Of a stretch of DNA of 39,681 bases, positions 1 to 7,416 are shown in pieces (positions within the stretch are counted from its first letter, which is position 1; each line of letters starts with the position of its first letter). The DNA lies in contig JAJDCB010000023.1 of NCBI GenBank assembly GCA_029261065.1, forward strand, positions 1 to 39,681, given 5' to 3'. The position numbers were made by a program, and so were the translations under genes. Source of the DNA: Candidatus Omnitrophota bacterium. GTDB taxonomy: Bacteria > Omnitrophota > Gorgyraeia > Zapsychrales > Zapsychraceae. The notes under the pieces are model-generated. The model was not told where the DNA came from. It searched no databases and was given only the letters and a program-made list of their open reading frames with translations.

Positions 1-2
1 CG

Positions 3-58
3 CCCTAAACCCTAAACCCTAAACCCTAAACCCTAAACCCTAAACCCTAAACCCTAAA
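3..58. repeat. (CCCTAAA)8 telomere-type tandem repeat
   Basis: Eight uninterrupted copies of the heptamer CCCTAAA occupy 3-58 and abut the ATG at 59 directly. The unit is identical to the plant/green-algal telomere repeat. It sits at the very edge of the window, where the 5' leader and ribosome binding site of the first gene would be expected. It may be a chimeric assembly end, or a genuine heptanucleotide tract upstream of the gene. The sequence alone does not decide. Confidence 0.95.
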
Positions 59-679
59 ATGTCAGATAAAATAACAAAACAAGATTTAATCAGCTTTGAA
101 AAAGAAATTGCTGAAATCTTTGGGGCAGGCAAAATCAAAGCCCCTGTCCATCTGCGCGCTGGCCGCGAAGATGCGCTGATTAAAATATTTGAAGAGAAAA
201 AAATCGGCGACAATGATTATGTCTTTGGCTATTGGGACTCACACGAATTAGCCCTCCTTAAAGGCGTTCCCCGCCAAGATTTAAAACAAGCCATTTGCGA
301 TGGCAAAAGCATCTCATTATGTTTCCCCAAACAAAAAGTTCTCTGTTCGGGAATCGTTGGCAGCTTGATGGGTACCGCCGTTGGTGCCGCGTGGGCGTTA
401 AAGAATAAAAAAGAAAAGGGACATGTCTACATCTTTTGCGGTGACATGTCCGCTGAAACCGGCATCTTCCACGAATCCGTCAAATACGCCACCAACTTCG
501 AGCTACCCGTCACATTCATCGTCTGCGACAACGGTGTCAGCGTCATGACCGACACCCGCGAAACCTGGGGGAGTCAGGAGCCTTGGTTTAAAGATACAAA
601 ATTTGAGAAGAAGATTATCTATTTTAAATACGAAAACGAGTATCCCCATTCGGGATTAGGGCGGCTGATAAAATTTTAG
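59..679 (+). CDS. Thiamine-diphosphate-dependent dehydrogenase E1 alpha-like subunit (split sugar-cluster type)
   Basis: This 206-residue protein has the diphosphate-binding half of a ThDP enzyme. The GD-x3-E stretch begins at G128-D129 with E133, and the metal-ligand Asn of the motif is N158, giving the classic 30-residue spacing. The upstream AVGAAWALK segment is also typical of E1 alpha. It is much shorter than pyruvate dehydrogenase E1 alpha (about 320-400), as in the compact E1 alpha/beta pairs found in glycan clusters. Its partner, the pyrimidine-binding half, is at 1342-1878, separated by an unrelated secreted-protein gene. Together they probably perform a ThDP-dependent C-C transfer on a nucleotide-activated keto sugar or on a precursor; the substrate is unknown. 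The start has no Shine-Dalgarno because the heptamer repeat replaces the leader. Codons in 340-560 are richer in C-endings than in the neighbouring insert. Confidence 0.8.
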   Translation: MSDKITKQDLISFEKEIAEIFGAGKIKAPVHLRAGREDALIKIFEEKKIGDNDYVFGYWDSHELALLKGVPRQDLKQAICDGKSISLCFPKQKVLCSGIVGSLMGTAVGAAWALKNKKEKGHVYIFCGDMSAETGIFHESVKYATNFELPVTFIVCDNGVSVMTDTRETWGSQEPWFKDTKFEKKIIYFKYENEYPHSGLGRLIKF

Positions 680-699
680 TATTTTTGGAAAAGGGTGCT

Positions 700-1341
700 G
701 TGAGAAAAAAAACTTTGACGTTCTGTAAATTTTTATGTGTTGGCGTATGTATTGTTCTTTGTACTAGTGTTTCAGCTGCAGATTCGATTGTAGGTATTTG
801 GGATTCCGTGAATCGATCTGAAGGCGGAATAGGCAATTCGTTAATGTTTACGAAAGACGGTTATGTGTATGTCCAGCATGGTGCTTTAATTAATTATCGG
901 TATGAGGTTAATGGAAACGATTTAATATTAGATGCCATTAATCCTCAAGATGAGGCGAATCAAAAAAATGTAATGCCTTTTGTTTTTGAGGGTGATAGGC
1001 TTATTTTTTATCCAGAGGACAAAGATAAGCGTCAAGATTTGACACGTGATGATGGTGATAAGTCCGTTGATTCGAAATTGGTTGGAAAATGGTCTTATCA
1101 AGATGAATCTCTTGGAGCTAAAGGTTTGATGCAGTTTACGTCGACGGGTTTATGTCGTTTAAGCATCCCTTTTCCAGGAACAAAGGAATGGAGTTACTCA
1201 TTGGATAATCACGTTTTAACAATGACTGCTGGTAAAGAGTCACCCCAAGTTTACAACATTACGATTGGAGATAATCAATTGATTCTTTTACCCATGAAGG
1301 GTAAAGAGGAAAAAAAATATACGAAGTGGAGCGTAGAATAA
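700..1341 (+). CDS. Secreted protein with two lipocalin-like VGxW repeats
   Basis: A GTG start at 700 is preferred over TTG at 685 because AAGGG lies about 5 nt upstream and the protein then begins with a basic n-region (VRKKT). A hydrophobic stretch ends at SVSAA, a good signal peptidase I site, so the protein is probably periplasmic or extracellular. The mature part has two similar halves. One begins at VGIWDS (about residue 32) and one at VGKWSY (about residue 129). Each continues with a predicted run of beta strands (fxxxGxxxx...Y.v.gn.l.l), as in small lipocalin-like domains. The function is unknown. It sits between the two halves of the ThDP enzyme, ends directly at the E1 beta ATG, and is visibly more AT-rich than E1 alpha. 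This suggests a late insertion into the operon. Confidence 0.6.
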   Translation: MRKKTLTFCKFLCVGVCIVLCTSVSAADSIVGIWDSVNRSEGGIGNSLMFTKDGYVYVQHGALINYRYEVNGNDLILDAINPQDEANQKNVMPFVFEGDRLIFYPEDKDKRQDLTRDDGDKSVDSKLVGKWSYQDESLGAKGLMQFTSTGLCRLSIPFPGTKEWSYSLDNHVLTMTAGKESPQVYNITIGDNQLILLPMKGKEEKKYTKWSVE

Positions 1342-1878
1342 ATGAAATATTTTGATGAATTGAAACGCACAATGGAATGGATTGCTGAGCAACCAAAAAC
1401 AATGTTTGTGGGGCAAACGGTCGCGGGGCCGGGGACGTTTATGTTTCAGACGTTAAGAGATGTGCCTAAAGATCGAACGCTTGAGATGCCGATTAATGAG
1501 AGTTTTCAGATGCAGTTTACGATTGGCCTTTCTCTGGCCGGATATGTTCCGATCTCCGTTTACCCACGTCAAAATTTTCTTCTGCTCGCCACAGCCGACA
1601 TGGTCAACATGCTCGATAAAATTCCAGCCATCAGTGACAATCAAGTGTTACCCAAGATCATCATTCGTGTGGCCGCCGGCCCTTATAAACCTGTTCATCC
1701 AGGCCATCAGCATGTAGGCAATTATGCCGAAGGTTTTAAAAAAATGTTTAGTTGGATTGAGGTTATCGAGCTAGAAGAACCAGAAGATATTTTCCCAACA
1801 TACAAGTATGCCCTGGAACGTGAAGATAATAAAGCGACATTGATTATTGAACATGGAAATTATTATAACGATAAATAG
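1342..1878 (+). CDS. Thiamine-diphosphate-dependent dehydrogenase E1 beta-like subunit (Pyr domain only)
   Basis: The 178 residues match the pyrimidine-binding domain of E1 beta/transketolase. The segment around residues 50-70 carries the conserved glutamate (E53 in INES) that activates the aminopyrimidine ring of ThDP, followed by the typical GLSLAG. The C-terminal transketolase domain of ordinary E1 beta is absent, so this is a minimal catalytic half that should pair with the 59-679 product. Its ATG follows the stop of the upstream secreted-protein gene without a gap. The last 57 bp (1822-1878) recur in diverged form at 2551-2608 on the other side of the TPR gene, so this locus has been rearranged by an insertion. 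Confidence 0.8.
   Translation: MKYFDELKRTMEWIAEQPKTMFVGQTVAGPGTFMFQTLRDVPKDRTLEMPINESFQMQFTIGLSLAGYVPISVYPRQNFLLLATADMVNMLDKIPAISDNQVLPKIIIRVAAGPYKPVHPGHQHVGNYAEGFKKMFSWIEVIELEEPEDIFPTYKYALEREDNKATLIIEHGNYYNDK
1822..1878 (+). repeat. Direct repeat copy 1: 3' end of E1 beta
   Basis: This is the proximal copy of a direct repeat pair (1822-1878 and 2551-2608), offset 729-730 bp. It encodes the genuine C-terminus of the E1 beta subunit (EDNKATLIIEHGNYYNDK, stop). The last 33 bp match the second copy at 27 positions by eye, and the first 16 bp at 15. Confidence 0.8.
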
Positions 1879-2580
1879 ATGATGGTTTTGAGTATGCTTT
1901 CTTTAAAAAATATTAAGTTGATCTTATTCTTATCTTTGTTTGGTTGTTTTATCATTACGACAAGTTTTGCAAATGTTGAGCAGTTATCAGAGTTAGATAG
2001 TAAGTTCCAGCAAGCACAAATTTATGTTCAGAATAAAGATTTTCAAGAAGCCGTAGATTTATTATCGGAGCTGGTAGAAGAAGATTCTGAGAATGTAGAG
2101 TATTACAGTTTGATAGGGCTTTCATATCAGTTATTAAACGATATTGATAAGGCTGCAATGTATTTTGACAAATGTATTAGAATGGACCCTGATAATTCTA
2201 TGCATTATATTAGTCGTTCTTCTACTGTTGACAATTTTCAAGCAAAGGAAGCTTGGCTTAAGAAAGCTCTTGAGAAAGATACTCATCATGATGCTGCCAC
2301 TGCGGTTTTAATAGGCCTTTACGATACAGAAGGAACTTCTGAAGAAAATAAGTGTCATTATCAAGAAGCTATTAGATTTGCTGAAGAAAGCATAAGAATT
2401 ACGGAAGACTACATAAATTATAATGAGAAGTTAAGAGAACCAAAAGAGCCTGAAATAGTTGAAATTCTTCCAATGATTAAAAGGCGGCTTTCTGATAAAG
2501 AAAATTGGGCCTTGAGATTAAGAAAAAAGTTAAAAGAAGATGAACCATGTGAAAATAATAAAGCGATGGATGCTCATTGA
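1879..2580 (+). CDS. Exported TPR-repeat protein
   Basis: The 233-residue product has an N-terminal hydrophobic segment (about residues 12-30, ending SFA) consistent with a signal peptide. An LFGC tetrapeptide inside it makes a lipoprotein possible. Tetratricopeptide repeats follow between about residues 35 and 110, with the pattern AVDLLSEL...Y..LG.sY. The remainder is helical and highly charged. ATG codons at 1879, 1882 and 1894 are all possible starts. The last ten residues (CENNKAMDAH) read into a sequence derived from the 3' end of the E1 beta gene, so the native C-terminus was probably altered when the gene landed here. TPR proteins bind other proteins; no specific partner can be named. 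Confidence 0.65.
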   Translation: MMVLSMLSLKNIKLILFLSLFGCFIITTSFANVEQLSELDSKFQQAQIYVQNKDFQEAVDLLSELVEEDSENVEYYSLIGLSYQLLNDIDKAAMYFDKCIRMDPDNSMHYISRSSTVDNFQAKEAWLKKALEKDTHHDAATAVLIGLYDTEGTSEENKCHYQEAIRFAEESIRITEDYINYNEKLREPKEPEIVEILPMIKRRLSDKENWALRLRKKLKEDEPCENNKAMDAH

Positions 2581-2608
2581 GCATGGGAATTATTATAATC
2601 GTAAATAA
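2551..2608 (+). pseudogene. Relic of the E1 beta 3' end (direct repeat copy 2)
   Basis: Downstream of the TPR insert the sequence again reads as the end of the E1 beta gene. After the shared GAAnATAATAAAGCGA, a 1-nt length difference shifts the frame. In the shifted frame it encodes LIEHGNYYNRK and a stop at 2606-2608, almost the same as the real C-terminus. The epimerase ribosome binding site (GGAGAAAAGG) follows at once, which is the arrangement expected of the uninterrupted operon. The relic therefore marks the distal boundary of the inserted TPR segment. Confidence 0.75.
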
Positions 2609-2626
2609 TTTATTTGGAGAAAAGGT

Positions 2627-3574
2627 ATGAAAATATTAATTACAGGTGGCGCGGGGTATCTTGGGTCTGTGATCACGCCTCGGCTTTTGGGGGAAGGGCA
2701 TTCGGTTGTTGTTTTGGATGATTTTATGTACGATCAAACGTCTTTGATGGATTGTTGCCATTATAAGACGCTTAAGGTTGTACGTGGGGATGCTCGGGAT
2801 AAGGAGCTGCTTTCGGAGTTGATGAAAGATGTTGATGCTATCTTTCCGCTGGCTTGTTTGACAGGAGCGCCTTTATGCGACAAAGATCCTCAGTTAGCTA
2901 AAGAAATTATTGTTGATGCGCTTCAAACGATTCTTGATTTGCGTACGGAAAAGCAAATGATCATTTATCCAACAACCAATAGTGGGTATGGTGTGGGAGA
3001 GAAGGGGAAGTTTTGTACAGAAGAGACACCTTTACGACCGATTTCTTTATACGGAAAACTAAAAGTTCAAGCGGAAGAGATGGTTTTAAAATCAGGAGCT
3101 GGTATCACGTTACGATTAGCAACAGCTTTTGGCATTTCACCACGTGTTCGCCTTGATTTATTGGTCAACGACTTTACCTATCGCGCTGTTCATGAAGGTA
3201 AGATTGAGTTATTTGAAGCCCATTTTAAAAGAAACTATATTCATGTCCGCGATGTGGCCAAAGCCTTTATTCATATGTTGAATAACTTTGACAAATTAAA
3301 AAATGAAACCTATAATGTGGGCCTAAGCGATGCGAACTTAAGCAAATTAGAACTTTGTCAGGTGATTCAACAATATGTGCCTGAATTTAAATTTGTTGAA
3401 TCCAACAACGGCGAAGATCCTGATAAGCGTGATTATATTGTCAGTAACGAAAAGATTGAATCGACAGGCTTTACCCCAGACGTATCCTTGTCTGATGGCA
3501 TTCAAGAACTCATCAAAGGATACACGATCGTTAGAAGTAATAAGAGTTCCACTATCCAATTAACTAACGTATAA
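2627..3574 (+). CDS. NAD-dependent nucleotide-sugar epimerase/dehydratase (extended SDR)
   Basis: A 315-residue extended short-chain dehydrogenase. The Rossmann glycine motif is at G7-x2-G10-x2-G13 (GGAGYLG), and the catalytic Tyr-Lys pair is Y142 and K146 (YGKLK). NYIHVRDVAKA near residue 205 is the usual sugar-binding-region signature of UDP-glucose 4-epimerase-like and dTDP-sugar enzymes. It probably epimerises, dehydrates or reduces a nucleotide sugar in the cytoplasm. A strong GGAGAAAAGG ribosome binding site precedes the ATG. It shares the cluster with the split ThDP enzyme and the DegT-fold enzyme, so a role in one deoxysugar pathway is plausible. The exact substrate cannot be deduced. 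Confidence 0.85.
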   Translation: MKILITGGAGYLGSVITPRLLGEGHSVVVLDDFMYDQTSLMDCCHYKTLKVVRGDARDKELLSELMKDVDAIFPLACLTGAPLCDKDPQLAKEIIVDALQTILDLRTEKQMIIYPTTNSGYGVGEKGKFCTEETPLRPISLYGKLKVQAEEMVLKSGAGITLRLATAFGISPRVRLDLLVNDFTYRAVHEGKIELFEAHFKRNYIHVRDVAKAFIHMLNNFDKLKNETYNVGLSDANLSKLELCQVIQQYVPEFKFVESNNGEDPDKRDYIVSNEKIESTGFTPDVSLSDGIQELIKGYTIVRSNKSSTIQLTNV

Positions 3575-3587
3575 AACATAATTAAAA

Positions 3588-5096
3588 ATGAATCAGATCG
3601 ACATTCTCTTTGTTCATCCTAATGCCTCGCGCAAAATTTATCAGGATTTAGCACAAGACTACTCCACGATTGAGCCTCCCATTTGGGCCGGGATGTTATT
3701 GAATCACTGCCTGAAAAGAAATTTCTCCGCTGAAATTATTGATTGTGAAGCCCTTCATCTAACAGATGAAGATGCCGCTAAACAAATTAAAGCTTTTAAT
3801 GCGCGCGTCACCTGCTTTGTTGTGTATGGCCAACAACCCTCAGCTAGTTCTCAAAACATGTCCGGCGCCATTACGTTGGCGGAGGAAGTCAAAGATGTTT
3901 TTCCTCAAACAACAATCCTATTTGTTGGCGGACATATTGCAGCCTTACCGTATGACGTTTTAAATGCTCATTCCTTCATTGACATGGTTTGTCAAAATGA
4001 AGGGGTCTATACTATTTCGCAATTGCTTAAGACAAATTTAAAAGATCAACTTAATCTTGTTAACGGATTAGGTTTCCGAGAAGACGGCAACATTGTTTTA
4101 AATCCGCCATCACCCATTGTTGAAAAAAGTGATCTTCCCACCGAACTTCCAGGAATACCCTGGGATCGATTACCGATGAAAAACTATCGCACCGCTCTTT
4201 GGCATGCTTTGCCTAATAATTCTGAAAGACAACCTTACGCTGCACTTTACACGTCATTAGGTTGTCCGATGAAATGTTCTTTTTGTATGATTAATATCAT
4301 TAACCGTCAGGAAAACGAGTATTCCGATGGCAGTGCTGTGTTTCGTTATTGGGATCCAGAATTTATTATCAAAGAGTTTGATCAGTTGGCAAAAATGGGT
4401 ATCAAGAACGTTAAGATTGCCGATGAGTTGTTTGTCTTAAATGCGAATCATTTTATGAAAGTGTGTGAGATGATTATTGAGCGCGATTATGATTTTAATA
4501 TTTGGTGTTATTCCCGTATTGATACGGTTAAAGAAAAATACTTAGAAACATTACGAAAAGCAGGGGTGACTTATTTAGCCTTGGGCATTGAAAGTGGGAA
4601 TACAAAGGTCAGAAAAGATGTCACTAAAGGGCGCTTTGAAGATGTGAATATTCGTGATGTCGTCAAAAAAGTTAGAGATAACGGTATTAATGTCGCGGCT
4701 AACTACATTTTTGGTTTACCAGAAGATGACATGGCGTCCATGCAGATGACATTAGACCTTGCCATGGAACTAAACACAGAGATGGCTAATTTTTATTCAG
4801 CGATGGCTTACCCGGGAAGCCCGCTACATGGTCAAGCGAAGGAGAAGGGATGGAAACTTCCCAGTACTTACGAAGGTTACTCGCAACATGCTTATGAAAC
4901 GCAACCCCTTCCAACAAAATTTTTAAAAGCAGAAGAAGTGTTAGCGTTTCGTGATGCCGCGTGGATGAAATATCACACGAATCCTAAATTTCTTAGTTTG
5001 CTTAAAGAGAAGTTTGGACAAGTGGCGATGGATGAAACGCTTAAGACGACAAAAATTAAATTAAAACGAAAAATTCTTGAGAAAGTTGCAACGTAG
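3588..5096 (+). CDS. B12-binding-domain radical SAM protein
   Basis: A 502-residue protein with two parts. Residues 1-150 have the alpha/beta pattern of a cobalamin-binding domain (DILFVHPN..., then ILFVGGHIAALP) but lack the DxHxxG cobalt-ligating motif, as in many class B radical SAM enzymes. Residues 210-420 form the radical SAM core, with the [4Fe-4S] cysteines C226, C230 and C233 in a C-x3-C-x2-C motif. GIESGN near residue 340 and an NYIFGLPEDD segment are also typical. It may methylate or rearrange a sugar or lipid precursor; the substrate is unknown. It lies 13 nt after the epimerase, and its stop touches the ATG of the next gene, so the three genes should be co-transcribed. Confidence 0.85.
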   Translation: MNQIDILFVHPNASRKIYQDLAQDYSTIEPPIWAGMLLNHCLKRNFSAEIIDCEALHLTDEDAAKQIKAFNARVTCFVVYGQQPSASSQNMSGAITLAEEVKDVFPQTTILFVGGHIAALPYDVLNAHSFIDMVCQNEGVYTISQLLKTNLKDQLNLVNGLGFREDGNIVLNPPSPIVEKSDLPTELPGIPWDRLPMKNYRTALWHALPNNSERQPYAALYTSLGCPMKCSFCMINIINRQENEYSDGSAVFRYWDPEFIIKEFDQLAKMGIKNVKIADELFVLNANHFMKVCEMIIERDYDFNIWCYSRIDTVKEKYLETLRKAGVTYLALGIESGNTKVRKDVTKGRFEDVNIRDVVKKVRDNGINVAANYIFGLPEDDMASMQMTLDLAMELNTEMANFYSAMAYPGSPLHGQAKEKGWKLPSTYEGYSQHAYETQPLPTKFLKAEEVLAFRDAAWMKYHTNPKFLSLLKEKFGQVAMDETLKTTKIKLKRKILEKVAT

Positions 5097-6089
5097 ATGA
5101 TTATAAGCCGAACACCTTTTCGCATCTCCTTTTTTGGGGGAGGAACAGATTATCCTGGTTGGTATAAGGATCATCGTGGCGGAGTTCTTGCCACGACCAT
5201 AGATAAATATTGCTATATTACATGTCGATATCTTCCACCTTTCTTTGAGCATAAATCACGTATCATTTATTCTAAGATGGAACATGTTAAGCGCATCAAT
5301 GAAATTGATCACCCTTCCGTTCGAGAAGTTCTTCGTTTTTTAAGTATCCGTCAGGGGATTGAAATTCATCATGATGCCGATTTGCCTGCGCGTACCGGTT
5401 TAGGATCAAGTTCGTCGTTTACGGTTGGACTATTAAGAAGTCTTTATGCTTTAAAGGGTGTTATGCCAACCAAAGAACGTTTGACGGAGGAGGCGATTCA
5501 TGTTGAGCAGGGTATGATTAAAGAAAATGTTGGCTGCCAAGATCAGACATTAGCCGCTCATGGGGGTTTAAATTTTATTGATTTTGGTGGCAACAATCAT
5601 CTTCGTGTTAGACCAATCACCTTGCCTAATCAAAGGCGAAAAAAACTGCAGAGTCATATGATGCTTTATTTTACAGGCTTTTCTCGTACAGCATCTAAAA
5701 TTGCTAAACATCAAATCAAAAATATTCCCAAGAAACAAAAAGAATTAAATGAGATGTATGAGATGGCTAAACACGCGTTAGGTCTTTTGGATAAAAATCA
5801 GATCGTAAAATTTGGTAAACTTCTTCATGAGAGTTGGCTTATTAAAAGAGAGTTGTCAGCTAAAGTGACAACTAAGAAAATAGATGACATCTACAATGCC
5901 GCTTATAGTTCTGGGGCCTTGGGAGGAAAGTTGTTGGGTGCTGGAGGTGGCGGGTTTTTATTATTGTTTGTTCCGCCGGAGAAGCAAAAGAAGGTTAAGG
6001 TCGCATTGAAAAAGCTATTGCTCGTGCCGTTTAAGTTTGAGAATCAGGGGAGTCAGATTATTTTTTATCAGCCGAATGGTGGGTATTAG
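5097..6089 (+). CDS. GHMP kinase, D-glycero-D-manno-heptose 7-phosphate kinase-like
   Basis: A 330-residue GHMP-superfamily sugar kinase. It opens with SRTPFRISFFGGGTDYP, the characteristic start of heptose 7-phosphate kinase HddA and related enzymes. The ATP-binding motif LGSSSS is at residues 102-107, and the C-terminal glycine-rich GAGGGGFLL motif lies near residue 280. HddA phosphorylates D-glycero-D-manno-heptose 7-phosphate at C1 for GDP-heptose synthesis. A GmhB-like phosphatase (14009-14572) and a mannose-1-P guanylyltransferase-like protein (9872-10936) elsewhere in the window could supply later steps. Other sugar 1-kinases share this motif pattern, so the substrate is tentative. The ATG directly follows the stop of the radical SAM gene. 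Confidence 0.8.
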   Translation: MIISRTPFRISFFGGGTDYPGWYKDHRGGVLATTIDKYCYITCRYLPPFFEHKSRIIYSKMEHVKRINEIDHPSVREVLRFLSIRQGIEIHHDADLPARTGLGSSSSFTVGLLRSLYALKGVMPTKERLTEEAIHVEQGMIKENVGCQDQTLAAHGGLNFIDFGGNNHLRVRPITLPNQRRKKLQSHMMLYFTGFSRTASKIAKHQIKNIPKKQKELNEMYEMAKHALGLLDKNQIVKFGKLLHESWLIKRELSAKVTTKKIDDIYNAAYSSGALGGKLLGAGGGGFLLLFVPPEKQKKVKVALKKLLLVPFKFENQGSQIIFYQPNGGY

Positions 6090-6138
6090 GGTTGTGATCG
6101 ATTTGATTCTCGGTGAGCAAATATATTAATAAAAAGTA

Positions 6139-6204
6139 TGTCATCCTCGCGAAAGCGGGGACCTCGTACTAGTTAAAATAGTTTCCCGCTTTCGCGGGAA
6201 TGAC
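6139..6204. repeat. REP-like palindromic repeat (GCGAAAGCGGG type)
   Basis: Two 23-nt arms, 6139-6161 and 6182-6204, are inverted copies with 3 mismatches, separated by about 20 nt. The arms carry a GTCATnCnCGCGAAAGCGGG core. A similar but not identical palindrome lies at 18656-18721. The element fills most of the gap between the GHMP kinase and the DegT gene and could form an mRNA hairpin. Its far edge (GGGGATGACAAG) reaches close to the next ATG. Confidence 0.85.
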
Positions 6205-6228
6205 AAAAGCTGCGGGGATGACAAGATT

Positions 6229-7407
6229 ATGAAGATTAATAACAACACCAGTTCCACCCTTTCCCAAAAATCCAAATATAAGGTTCCTTTCGGAACTGTT
6301 TCTGTAACCCCCCAAGCCCGTCAACTCATCAATGAAGCTCTTGATTCCAACTGGGTCACACGTGGTAAGTACGTTCAGGAGTTTGAAGAATCGTTTGCCA
6401 AATTATTTGATTCAAAATATGCGGTTGCCGTTAGTAGTGGGACGGATGCTGATGCTCTTTGTTGTGCTGCTCTTTATGATTTTGGAGCCAATCGTGGTGA
6501 TGAAATCATTATTCCAGCGTTAAGTTTTGTTGCGACAGGGAATTCAGTTATTCAAGCAGGCTTTAAACCAGTATTTGTTGATGTCACGGCTGAGACGTTA
6601 AATATTAATCCAAAAAAAATTGAAGAGGTTATTACTCCAAAGACGAGAGCGATCATGCCTGTTCATTTAATGGGCAAGCCTGCTGAGATGAATATGATTA
6701 TGGATTTGGCTAAGAAACACAACCTTTATGTCATCGAAGATGCGGCTGAGGCCCATGGGGCAGAATATCATGGAAAAAAGATTGGTAGTATTGGAGATAT
6801 GGCCGCCTTTAGTTTGTATGCGGCACATATTGTGACAACGATTGAGGGTGGGATTGTTACGACGAGCAATGAGCAAATGGCACATGCTTTAAGGTCTTTG
6901 AGGAATCATGGGATAGAAAATAAGTTCGAATTTAAACGCATTGGTTTTTCAGCCAAGATGAATGAGCTTGAGGCCGCTGTTGGAGTAGGGAATATTGCTA
7001 TTTTTGATCAAATTTTGGAAAAAAGAAGAAGAAATCTTATGTATTTAATTGAAAAATTTAAAGCATTTGAAGAATTTTTTATTACAATAAAAGAGCAGGC
7101 TCATGAAAAAATTGGACCGCATGCATTTTCAATTATTGTAAGAGAAGGCATGCCTTTTTCGAAAGAAGAGTTTGTTGATTTCATTGATAAAGCGGGTATT
7201 GATTCCAGAAATTTGTTTTATTCGATTCCTACGCAATGTCCAAGTTATGAATATTTAGGGTACCAGTTAGGTGATTTTCCTGAGTCTGAATTTTGTTCAG
7301 ACAGGGGAACACATATTGGTATTCATCAAGATATCGAGATCGATGGTTTAGATCACGTTGATACAGTTGTCCAAGAGTTTCTTAAATCTAAAGGTTTAAT
7401 AGGCTAA
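6229..7407 (+). CDS. DegT/DnrJ/EryC1/StrS-family enzyme with His replacing the PLP lysine (3-dehydratase-like)
   Basis: A 392-residue fold-type I PLP enzyme of the sugar aminotransferase family. SGTDAD, the VEDAAEAHG-like segment (VIEDAAEAHGA) and the EGG turn are all present. In ordinary aminotransferases the next motif is FYPTKxLG with the Schiff-base lysine. Here it reads YAAHIVTTIEGG, with H200 where the lysine belongs. Loss of this lysine is known in sugar 3-dehydratases such as ColD and the E1 dehydrase of CDP-dideoxyhexose synthesis, which use pyridoxamine phosphate and a histidine base. I therefore infer a nucleotide-sugar 3-deoxygenation rather than a plain transamination. It lies 9 nt before the GT4 gene. 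Confidence 0.8.
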   Translation: MKINNNTSSTLSQKSKYKVPFGTVSVTPQARQLINEALDSNWVTRGKYVQEFEESFAKLFDSKYAVAVSSGTDADALCCAALYDFGANRGDEIIIPALSFVATGNSVIQAGFKPVFVDVTAETLNINPKKIEEVITPKTRAIMPVHLMGKPAEMNMIMDLAKKHNLYVIEDAAEAHGAEYHGKKIGSIGDMAAFSLYAAHIVTTIEGGIVTTSNEQMAHALRSLRNHGIENKFEFKRIGFSAKMNELEAAVGVGNIAIFDQILEKRRRNLMYLIEKFKAFEEFFITIKEQAHEKIGPHAFSIIVREGMPFSKEEFVDFIDKAGIDSRNLFYSIPTQCPSYEYLGYQLGDFPESEFCSDRGTHIGIHQDIEIDGLDHVDTVVQEFLKSKGLIG

Positions 7408-7416
7408 ACAAAAAAT

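Noticed and set aside
3-58. CRISPR-like repeat array
   Set aside because: The 7-bp units are contiguous without spacers; it is a simple tandem repeat.
660-1345. Duplicated E1 alpha or E1 beta end flanking the secreted-protein gene, as seen for the TPR gene
   Set aside because: Only weak AT-rich similarity (around ATATTTTGATG / GTATTTTTGG) was found between the two junctions, not above chance.
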